IMG/VR virus record: IMGVR_UViG_3300048839_001415
Location: 1-20,749 of that record
Direction: 5' to 3' (one strand)
Source: a virus
DNA length: 20,749 nucleotides
The notes under the pieces are model-generated. The model had not been told where the DNA came from. It saw only the letters and a list, made by a program, of their open reading frames with translations, and did no database searches. This document shows, in pieces, positions 7,199 through 12,664 of the stretch. The position numbers were made by a program, and so were the translations under genes. Each line of letters starts with the position of its first letter. Within the stretch, counting starts at the first letter, position 1.

Positions 7199-8226
7199 GC
7201 CACCCCCTCATCCATCGGCCAGCAATTGAGCTGCGAGAGTTCGGAGCGCATGCGCTGCGACCAGCGGGACCACTCCGTTGCCGCAGAGCCGAAGCCTGTC
7301 CACCCGGTGGGCCAGCCCATCAGCGCCTCGACGAACAGCGGGTTCAAGGTCCGGGGCGTGTCGCAGGAATTCCCGCCAGCCATCGGCGTCGCCAGGACCT
7401 GGCGGCCAAGCAGCCCGTTCACCGGCGTGTTCGCGAGGCTCGTCGCCCCGTCCTTGTGATCCCGCGCCGTCGGCGTCATCCAGAGACGCGTCGCATCGCA
7501 GAGCGTCGTCCCGTCGTTGCGCGGGCGCGCCGTCTCGCTGCGATTGCTCGTCCGGTTTCGCGTGCCCTTGCTGTCGCCCGCCAGCGGCGTCGGCCAGAGC
7601 CGCAGCAGTTCCGTCCGGTTCCCGCCACTCGACCGGGTCCCAGAGCAGGCGCGCGGGGTCGGCCAGCTCGTCCCCCTCGCGGATTGCGAGGATGAAGAGC
7701 CGTTCGCGTTTGTGGGGCGCGCCGACTTCCGCCGCCGTGAAGAGGCCTGCCGCAAGGCGGTAGCCCATGCCGACCAGTCCTGCGGCGACCTCGGGGAAGC
7801 CGAGGCGGAGATGATGGGCGACATTCTCGAGGAAGACGAAGGGCGGCTCGACCTCGCCGATGATGCGGGCGACATGCGGCCAGAGGTGGCGCGGGTCGTC
7901 CGCGCCCCGGCGCTTGCCAGCCACCGAGAACGGCTGGCACGGATAGCCCGCAGTGACGATGTCCACCGCGCCGCGCCAAGGGCGGCCGTCGAAGGTGGCA
8001 ACATCGTCCCAGACAACAGCCTGATCCAGGGACGCGTCTTCCATCCGCGCCACGAGAGTGGCTGCGGCGAAGGTTTCCCGTTCGACATGGCCCACAGCAC
8101 GATATCCGGGGATGGCGATGGCGAGCCCGAGATCGAGCCCGCCTGCGCCGGAGCAGAGGGAGAGGCCGAAGAGGCATGCGTCTCCGGCTCCGGAAGCGCG
8201 TCCGGAGGAAGGTAGAGCCAGGTCAT
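7195..8226 (-). CDS. Alternative open frame overlapping the cytosine methyltransferase (possible dual coding)
   Basis: A 343-codon frame, shifted by one base from the methyltransferase, is open across almost its entire length. It begins at the second ATG of an ATGCATG motif whose first ATG starts the methyltransferase, and its stop overlaps the DUF7220 start by the ATGA arrangement common in this phage. The predicted protein starts MTWLYLPPDALPEPETH. It is Ser/Arg/Thr-rich in the middle and carries WPTP-type repeats (LWPTPLAGD, WMTPTARDHKDG). It ends with LNPLFVEALMGWPTGWTGF and a SRWSQRMRSEL tail. I recall similar products from other phage genomes next to cytosine methylases. It may still be a shadow of the real gene, because high GC keeps alternative frames open. 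Confidence 0.35.
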   Translation of the reverse strand: MTWLYLPPDALPEPETHASSASPSAPAQAGSISGSPSPSPDIVLWAMSNGKPSPQPLSWRGWKTRPWIRLLSGTMLPPSTAALGAARWTSSLRAIRASRSRWLASAGARTTRATSGRMSPASSARSSRPSSSSRMSPIISASASPRSPQDWSAWATALRQASSRRRKSARPTNANGSSSSQSARGTSWPTPRACSGTRSSGGNRTELLRLWPTPLAGDSKGTRNRTSNRSETARPRNDGTTLCDATRLWMTPTARDHKDGATSLANTPVNGLLGRQVLATPMAGGNSCDTPRTLNPLFVEALMGWPTGWTGFGSAATEWSRWSQRMRSELSQLNCWPMDEGVA

Positions 8227-8230
8227 GCAT
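7208..8230 (-). CDS. DNA (cytosine-5) methyltransferase
   Basis: A 340-aa C5-cytosine methyltransferase that transfers a methyl group from S-adenosylmethionine to cytosine. Motif I is FGLSLCSGAGGLDLGL (21-36). Motif IV is AGYPCQPFS (94-102) with catalytic Cys98. Motif VI is FLENV (133-137) and motif VIII is HKRERLF (173-179). A low-complexity target-recognition region with repeated ADA/DADG elements (about 185-300) leads to motif X with LCGNGVVPLVAA (315-326). The start is the ATG 1 base before the upstream methyltransferase's stop; an earlier in-frame ATG at 8275 would overlap more. No restriction endonuclease gene is adjacent, so it acts as an orphan phage methylase, probably for protection from host restriction. 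Confidence 0.92.
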   Translation of the reverse strand: MHDLALPSSGRASGAGDACLFGLSLCSGAGGLDLGLAIAIPGYRAVGHVERETFAAATLVARMEDASLDQAVVWDDVATFDGRPWRGAVDIVTAGYPCQPFSVAGKRRGADDPRHLWPHVARIIGEVEPPFVFLENVAHHLRLGFPEVAAGLVGMGYRLAAGLFTAAEVGAPHKRERLFILAIREGDELADPARLLWDPVEWREPDGTAAALADAAGGRQQGHAKPDEQSQRDGAPAQRRDDALRCDASLDDADGAGSQGRGDEPREHAGERAAWPPGPGDADGWREFLRHAPDLEPAVRRGADGLAHRVDRLRLCGNGVVPLVAAHALRTLAAQLLADG

Positions 8231-8231
8231 G

Positions 8232-9608
8232 TCACGCGGCGGTCTTGCGCTTTCGCGCGGGTTCGGAGGCGGCACCGGTATTGGTCGTTGCCGTGGGCAC
8301 GGTATCGTCGTCGCCCAGTCGCTCCGTCCTCACCTGCGCGAAGGTCCGGCCATCGCCGTCGAGGATCGCCTCGCGCCCCGTCTCGGCCTGCCAGCGCTCC
8401 ACGGCGACATCGACATAGGCCGGGCTGATCTCCATTGCGAAGACGCGGCGACCGTTGGCCTCGCCCGCCATGATCTGCGAGCCGGAGCCGGAGAACGGCT
8501 CGTAGCAGAGCCCGCCGCGCGTGACATGCTGGCGCATCGGGATGCCGAAGGCGTCGAGCGGTTTCGGCGTCGGATGGTCGGGCCGGTCGTCCTTGGCGAA
8601 GCTGGGCAGCGCCCATGTGGATGGCAGGGTTTCTTCCGCCACCTTGGGTGGGCGGTTCGGCCGACGCCAGCCCATGAAACAGGGTTCGTGCTTCCACAGG
8701 TAATGCGACCGGGTCAGAACCCCGCGGTCCTTCACCCAGATGATCTGCTGATGGACGAAGGCGCCGGCCTTTTCCCAGCAAGCCTCAAGCATCGCCTGTC
8801 GGCGCGAGGCGTGCCAGCAATACCAGGCGGCATTTTCAGCGATGGCCTCCGCCACGGCCGCTGCGATGAAACCGTCGTAGAGCTCGGCCCCCTGCGAACT
8901 GTCGTCCCAGGTCGTGCCATAGGACGCAGACCAATCCTTGTTTCGTGTCGGGTGGTTCGAGCCGTCGTAGTCGACGAGATACGGCGGGTCGGTCGAGAAC
9001 AAGATCGCCCGCTCGCCGTTCATCAGGCGGCGCACGTCGGCCGCGCTGGTGCTGTCGCCGCAGAGCAGCCGGTGATCGCCGAGGATCCAGAGATCGCCGG
9101 TACGCGACGCCGGATTGCGCGGCGGCTCGGGGATGGTCACCGGCGGCACGGAGCCCCCGGCGCCACCTTCTTCACCGTCCCCCTCCGGCACGAAGGCCAG
9201 CAGCTTGTCCAACTCGCCATCCGAGAACCCGACCAGCGACAGGTCGAATTCCTCGGCAAGCAGGTCGTTCAGTTCCGTCGAGAGCAGCGCCTCGTCCCAG
9301 GTGCCAAGCTCCGTCAGCTTGTTGTCGGCGATCCGGTAGGCCCGGCGCTGCGCCTCGGTCAGATGCCCGAGCACGATGACCGGCGCTTCGGTCAGCCCGA
9401 GCTGCGTCGCGGCCAGCACGCGCCCGTGGCCCGCGATCAGCTCGCCGTCTTCGCCGACGAGGCAGGGCACGGTCCAGCCGAACTCGGCCATGCTGGCAGC
9501 GATCTTTGCGACCTGGTCGGGCCCGTGCACCTTCGCGTTCTTCGCGTAGCGTTGGAGGCGCGCAAGCGGCCACATCTCGATCCGCTCGGGGGCGAAGGCG
9601 AGGTTCAT
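8232..9608 (-). CDS. ParB-like domain fused to N4/N6 DNA methyltransferase
   Basis: A 458-aa two-domain protein. Residues 1-120 are a ParB/Srx-like nuclease fold with the signature ELIAGHGRVLAA (56-67) and RAYRIADNKLTEL (89-101). Residues 170-425 are a beta-group amino-methyltransferase: DPPY (207-210) comes before the AdoMet-binding FSGSG motif (372-376), and HPTPKPLD (345-352) is typical of the class. It should methylate adenine N6 or cytosine N4 at an unknown site. An AGGA lies upstream of the ATG at 9608; a longer in-frame reading from 9710 was rejected because its extra residues come from the repeat-bearing intergenic region. This fusion is common in alphaproteobacterial prophages. Confidence 0.93.
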   Translation of the reverse strand: MNLAFAPERIEMWPLARLQRYAKNAKVHGPDQVAKIAASMAEFGWTVPCLVGEDGELIAGHGRVLAATQLGLTEAPVIVLGHLTEAQRRAYRIADNKLTELGTWDEALLSTELNDLLAEEFDLSLVGFSDGELDKLLAFVPEGDGEEGGAGGSVPPVTIPEPPRNPASRTGDLWILGDHRLLCGDSTSAADVRRLMNGERAILFSTDPPYLVDYDGSNHPTRNKDWSASYGTTWDDSSQGAELYDGFIAAAVAEAIAENAAWYCWHASRRQAMLEACWEKAGAFVHQQIIWVKDRGVLTRSHYLWKHEPCFMGWRRPNRPPKVAEETLPSTWALPSFAKDDRPDHPTPKPLDAFGIPMRQHVTRGGLCYEPFSGSGSQIMAGEANGRRVFAMEISPAYVDVAVERWQAETGREAILDGDGRTFAQVRTERLGDDDTVPTATTNTGAASEPARKRKTAA

Positions 9609-10060
9609 GCAGGTTCCTGTCGATGATAGGTCGGCATCCGCCGGGCTGGACTCCGGCGCGATGGGGTCCGCCGGCTTCCGGCTGGACTCCGGCATCCGCG
9701 GGGTATCCACCCCGAGCGGCCGGTCAGATGCTTGAATTCACGAGGATTTCTTGGCGTTGCAGCTGAACGCTGGACTCCGGTGGCTTCCCAAAAATCCGGC
9801 CCGGTCGCTGGCGAAATGCCGAGCCAAGCCCGCCAGCATACGTTTCGGCCCGGAAAGGAACCGGAAAACAAGGGCTTGGCGGCTTGGACCCCGGCTGGAC
9901 CCCGGAAGCCAGCCCCGGTGTCCACCTCGGTATCAGCTTGGGTTCACCCGAGCGCACGACCCCGAGTATATCGCCATGGATACCGTCAGAAGGGTGATCC
10001 GTCTCGCCGTCCGGTGTCTCGCCGAAAATTGTCTCACGAGCCCGTCGAGCCTTGACAAGC
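9609..10060. other. 452-bp intergenic region with no convincing gene
   Basis: This gap lies between the DUF6362 gene and the ParB-methyltransferase gene, both on the minus strand. A 116-codon minus-strand frame (9724-10074) starts inside the end of the DUF6362 gene. Its product shows no recognisable domain and other frames are equally open, so I leave it uncalled. The left half contains several copies of a GCTGGACTCCGG-type repeat, listed separately. The far end reads as ordinary mixed sequence with no clear promoter or hairpin. Confidence 0.5.
9645..9905. repeat. Five dispersed GCTGGAC(T/C)CCGG repeats
   Basis: The 12-mer GCTGGACTCCGG occurs at 9645-9656, 9681-9692 and 9769-9780. The C variant GCTGGACCCCGG is at 9894-9905, with a one-base-longer neighbour (GCTTGGACCCCGG) directly before it at about 9882-9894. 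All lie in the same orientation. Spacing is irregular (36, 88, about 113, 12), so this is neither a simple tandem repeat nor a CRISPR. The repeats could be binding sites or traces of a degenerate coding repeat (W-T-P/S-G in one frame). Confidence 0.6.
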
Positions 10061-10486
10061 TCATTGTGCCGCATGCGCCACTACGAACTCCATTGACCGC
10101 TTCTGCGGCACGCGCCTCCCGTTCAAGCGCCAGACGATGACCGCGATCCCGTACTGCCAGCGCCGGTTTGCGGTGGCACGGCTGATACCCAGCTCCCAGC
10201 AGATCGGTTTCCACGGCTTCCGGTTCGCCCGGAGCCAGAGCAGGCGCGCATCGGCGGGCTCGAGCCAGCGCAGCCAGAGCAGAGCATCCTCGGCCTGCGT
10301 GATGTCACGCGGCCCGGGCTTGGGTCGGCGCATCTGCGGCTCCTGGCCGACCTGGTCGGCGAAGCTGTGGAAGTACTCAGGCCAGGCGTTGAAATAGCCC
10401 TGCGGCTTCACCTCGGGCAGCGTCCGGAACACGTCGGCGGCGCTCTCGAGCCGGTCCTCAACCATGGTAGGCGTCCACTCAGCCAT
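10061..10486 (-). CDS. DUF6362 family protein (helix-turn-helix)
   Basis: A 141-aa protein whose start MAEWTPTMVEDRLESAADVFRTLP and central AWPEYFHSFADQ block match what I recall of DUF6362, a family found mainly in alphaproteobacterial prophages. A helix-turn-helix is visible at about 93-113 (KPICWELGISRATANRRWQYG), preceded by DALLWLRWLEPADARLLWLRA. It may be a small DNA-binding regulator or a terminase-like accessory factor; neither is shown. Its ATG overlaps the stop of the 66-aa gene by 8 bases, so it lies in the resolvase operon. Confidence 0.85.
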   Translation of the reverse strand: MAEWTPTMVEDRLESAADVFRTLPEVKPQGYFNAWPEYFHSFADQVGQEPQMRRPKPGPRDITQAEDALLWLRWLEPADARLLWLRANRKPWKPICWELGISRATANRRWQYGIAVIVWRLNGRRVPQKRSMEFVVAHAAQ

Positions 10487-10679
10487 TGGCGGCCTCCCGG
10501 TCATCCGTCCGTGGCCCATACAGCCTCTCGCCGAGTTGACGGACCAGCTCGCGCTCCGGCCACGTCAGGCGACGGTCGTCGACAGAGACGGCAAGCAGAC
10601 CCTCGTCATGCCAGCCATCGCGCTTCACCTGGTCGGGATCCCGACGCGTGCCGCCGTAGCCTTTCGGATACCACCTCAT
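10479..10679 (-). CDS. Hypothetical 66-aa protein in the resolvase operon
   Basis: The protein starts MRWYPKGYGGTRRDPDQVKR, is strongly basic in its first third, and ends with a helix (TWPERELVRQLGERLYG). No family is recognised. Its ATG overlaps the RuvC-like gene stop in a 4-base ATGA junction, and its stop overlaps the DUF6362 start by 8 bases, which argues for real translation in the same operon. A longer in-frame extension to 10877 was rejected because the added Arg/Gly-rich stretch is antisense-like shadow of the resolvase gene. Confidence 0.7.
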   Translation of the reverse strand: MRWYPKGYGGTRRDPDQVKRDGWHDEGLLAVSVDDRRLTWPERELVRQLGERLYGPRTDDREAANG

Positions 10680-11197
10680 GCCAGGCCTCCGTTCGTCTCG
10701 AGCGCCCAATGGAGGATCGCGATGGCGTCGGCCTCGTTGTCGTCGGCGGGTGAGAAGCCTCTGGCTCGGGCCGCGGCGATCATCGCCTCCTTCGGCGCGT
10801 TGCCCTTGCCGGTCGCGTGGCGTTTGATCGTGCCGACCGGAACGCCCTCGTAGGGAACGCCGCGCAGTTCGGCCCACGAGGTCAGGGTAGCCATCAGCCC
10901 GCCGTAGACGTGGGCCGCGTCGGTGCCGGCGTGCCGGCGGACCTCTTCGAACCAGATGGCGGCGATGGGCCCGGACAGTCGATCAAGTTCGGTCAGCCAG
11001 TTCGTGAAGCGGAGGTAGCGCATGCCGCCGCCGTCGAAGCGTCCGGGCCGGAAGCTGACCGTGCCGCTGGTGATCAGTCCGTCATGGCTGCGGAGCGCCC
11101 AGCCGGTCGTCGTGCCGAGATCAAGGGCGAGGATGCAGGACCGGGAGATAGCGCCCGTTTCGGGGCGGAGTTCCTGCGCGGGGATCGGTGTGTTCAT
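10676..11197 (-). CDS. RuvC-like Holliday-junction resolvase
   Basis: A 173-aa nuclease of the RuvC/RNase H fold. The first catalytic Asp is in CILALDLGTTTGWAL (Asp26), the Glu in IAAIWFEEV (about residue 85), and the final acidic pair in DNEADAIAIL near the C-terminus. The lysine-rich VGTIKRHATGKGNAPKEAM segment is typical of phage RuvC-like proteins. It is expected to resolve branched recombination or replication intermediates before packaging. It is the first gene of a leftward unit (resolvase, 66-aa gene, DUF6362) and lies directly beside the repeat field and the defence cassette. Only a weak GAG precedes the ATG. Confidence 0.88.
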   Translation of the reverse strand: MNTPIPAQELRPETGAISRSCILALDLGTTTGWALRSHDGLITSGTVSFRPGRFDGGGMRYLRFTNWLTELDRLSGPIAAIWFEEVRRHAGTDAAHVYGGLMATLTSWAELRGVPYEGVPVGTIKRHATGKGNAPKEAMIAAARARGFSPADDNEADAIAILHWALETNGGLA

Positions 11198-11325
11198 CGT
11201 GAAGGCTCACAAGCTGTGGGCCTTCGGCTTCGGTCACCGCAAGATGTAGCATTCGGCGGTCCTCGGCCAAAGCGAAAACGACCAGGGACGACCCGGCCAG
11301 CGACGATCGACGCGCTGCCCGTCCC

Positions 11326-11626
11326 GGTCCCAACCTCCGAACGCGTGGTCCCAACCTTCGAGGGGGTTGGGACAACCCTTTATTGTTTTACTCCAATGGC
11401 TTGAACGGATGTGGTCCCAACCTCGGTGTCCCCAACGGGGGTCCTTCTCTTTTCGTATAGAAAAACATGGTCCCGACCTTTTCCGTTCTCCCACATGAAT
11501 GTGTAGCAAAAGGTTGGGACCACAGGGCGAGGTTGGGGACACCATTGTTTTTGAACGACTTTTCGTGTCCCCAACCCCCTCTGGAGGTTGGGACAGGGTT
11601 GGGACCACCGGGGAGGTTGGGACACC
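11326..11626. repeat. Field of about twelve GGTTGGGAC/GTCCCAACC repeats in both orientations
   Basis: Copies of a 9-10-bp core are seen near 11326, 11347, 11413, 11427 and 11469 reading GTCCCAACC (some with an extra C or a C-to-G change). Others near 11365, 11511, 11531, 11585, 11597 and 11614 read GGTTGGGAC, and 11567 is inverted again. Two larger units look like imperfect copies of each other: 11365-11422 and 11531-11576. Each runs from GGTTGGGAC through an ATTGTTTT element and a TTGAACG element to GTCCCAACC, so each unit is also a potential stem-loop. Iteron-like or protein-binding roles are possible, but function is unknown. Confidence 0.8.
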
Positions 11627-11760
11627 GAGGGTTGACTTGAGCGAGGCGCGCTGCCGACTGCCTGCACAACCCTCAGCCAGCCGTGCAGCTCGAAGCTGCC
11701 GAGTGGGGTCACTCCCGGTTGCTCCCATCGGTAGCGGCAGATAGTACAATACGAATGCAA

Positions 11761-11783
11761 AAATTCCTGTTTATCGGGAATTT
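11761..11783. promoter_or_regulatory. Inverted repeat IR1, candidate AbiEi operator
   Basis: A 23-bp inverted repeat with arms AAATTCC (11761-11767) and GGAATTT (11777-11783) around a 9-base centre; the arms extend one more pair outward to 11760 and 11784. It shares AAATTC and GAATTT ends, and total length, with IR2 located 57 bp downstream. AbiEi antitoxins are known to repress their own operon by binding two inverted repeats in the promoter, so this is a strong candidate site. Confidence 0.7.
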
Positions 11784-11809
11784 TCGCGCTTATGGACCAT
11801 GTGTATGCT
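11781..11809 (+). promoter_or_regulatory. Possible abiE promoter between the two inverted repeats
   Basis: TTTTCG (11781-11786) and TATGCT (11804-11809) are spaced by 17 bases and could form -35 and -10 elements. IR1 would then overlap the -35 and IR2 the start region, a sensible arrangement for repression. Both hexamers are poor matches, and a TACAAT at 11745-11750 upstream of IR1 is an alternative -10. Confidence 0.3.
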
Positions 11810-11817
11810 ATTCGTAT

Positions 11818-11840
11818 AAATTCGCTTCATCCGCGAATTT
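11818..11840. promoter_or_regulatory. Inverted repeat IR2, candidate AbiEi operator
   Basis: A second 23-bp inverted repeat with perfect 8-bp arms, AAATTCGC (11818-11825) and GCGAATTT (11833-11840), around a 7-base centre. It ends 8 bases before the upstream ATG option of abiEi (11849) and 17 bases before the preferred one (11858). Centre-to-centre distance to IR1 is 57 bp, about 5.5 helical turns. The pair fits the two-site operator described for AbiE systems. Confidence 0.72.
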
Positions 11841-11857
11841 GTGCCAACATGATATAT

Positions 11858-12664
11858 ATGACTAAGGCATCGCACATCCCCGCTGGCCGAGCCAAACTTG
11901 CTGCCGTCCTGAAGTCGGCAGGCGATGTCGTGCTAATCGACGACGTCGTGCAGGCGCTTGGGACTGATCGAACACGCGCCGCCAAACTGCTCTCGCGCTG
12001 GACGTCGCAGGGCTGGATGCGCCGCATCGGGCCGGGCGCTTATGTGCCGGTGCAACTCGACCTGCTGGACTCGGCGCAGGTGGTCGAAGACCCGTGGATA
12101 CTTGTCCCGACGCTGTTCGCCCCCGGCTATATCGGCGGCCGGACGGCGGCAGAACACTGGGACCTGACCGAGCAACTCTTTCGGGACATCCTCGTCTTCA
12201 CAGCCGATCCTGTGCGCGCTCGCACTGTAGAGCGGCAGGGCGCGATCTTCACGCTCAAGCATATCCGGCAGGAACTGCTGTTCGGGGCGAAAACAGTCTG
12301 GCGCGCCCATACCCGTGTTCTCGTCTCGGACATTCATCGGACGATCATCGATATGCTCGACGATCCAGCCACTGGCGGCGGCATTCAGCACGTTGATGAC
12401 TGTTTTCGCCAGTATCTGGCGCGTTCCGACGCTGATCCCGCGCGGCTGATCGCCTATGCTGATCAGCATGGCAACGGCGCGATCTTCAAGCGGCTCGGAT
12501 TTTTGGCCGAGCGTCATGGTGCCGATAAGCTCGCCCGCGAGGCAGGCGGCCGGCTGACCGCTGGTAACGCCAAACTCGATCCTGACCTCGACTGCAGACG
12601 GCTTGTGTCGCGGTGGCGTCTGTTCGTTCCGGCTTCCTGGAAACCGGAGGCGGCTAATGATTGA
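11858..12664 (+). CDS. abiEi: AbiEi-family antitoxin / transcriptional regulator
   Basis: A 268-aa protein (from ATG 11858; 11849 and 11792 are alternative in-frame ATGs, the last overlapping the operator region). The N-terminal winged helix-turn-helix (about 10-65) includes VVLIDDVVQALGTDRTRAAKLLSRW followed by GWMRRIGPGAYVPV, the standard AbiEi pattern. The C-terminal domain carries PGYIGGRTAAEHWDLTEQ, then FTLKHIRQELLFG and VLVSDIHRTIIDMLDDP, typical of the AbiEi antitoxin C-terminal domain. In type IV systems AbiEi neutralises AbiEii without stable binding and represses the operon. It overlaps the toxin start by 8 bases, indicating translational coupling. The gene is less GC-rich than the phage core and on the opposite strand. 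Confidence 0.9.
   Translation: MTKASHIPAGRAKLAAVLKSAGDVVLIDDVVQALGTDRTRAAKLLSRWTSQGWMRRIGPGAYVPVQLDLLDSAQVVEDPWILVPTLFAPGYIGGRTAAEHWDLTEQLFRDILVFTADPVRARTVERQGAIFTLKHIRQELLFGAKTVWRAHTRVLVSDIHRTIIDMLDDPATGGGIQHVDDCFRQYLARSDADPARLIAYADQHGNGAIFKRLGFLAERHGADKLAREAGGRLTAGNAKLDPDLDCRRLVSRWRLFVPASWKPEAAND

Larger units (their letters stand above)
11198..11857. other. Long divergent intergenic region between resolvase and AbiE genes
   Basis: About 660 bases without a convincing gene separate the leftward resolvase gene from the rightward abiEi gene. Three different minus-strand frames are open across 11234-11760, but each simply translates the GTCCCAACC repeats in a different way (VPT, SQP and CPN types), which argues against coding. 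The region contains the repeat field (11326-11626), then about 80 bases of mixed sequence. Two AT-rich inverted repeats then form the AbiE control region. It is visibly AT-richer than the phage genes on either side. Confidence 0.6.

Noticed and set aside
9724-10074. 116-codon minus-strand frame downstream of the DUF6362 gene
   Set aside because: It starts inside the DUF6362 gene with no clear ribosome-binding site, no recognisable domain and competing open frames. It remains possible but unsupported.
10479-10877. Longer reading of the 66-aa gene
   Set aside because: The extra 66 residues are an Arg/Gly-rich out-of-frame reading of the RuvC-like gene, and the ATG at 10679 forms the ATGA overlap used throughout the phage.
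11326-11626. CRISPR-like array
   Set aside because: The repeats are only 9-10 bp, occur in both orientations and have irregular spacing without uniform spacers. No cas genes apart from a Cas4-like phage nuclease are present.
11234-11749. 171-codon minus-strand frame across the repeat field
   Set aside because: Three minus-strand frames are open here and each only translates the repeats. There is no start signal and no domain, so a coding call is not supported.
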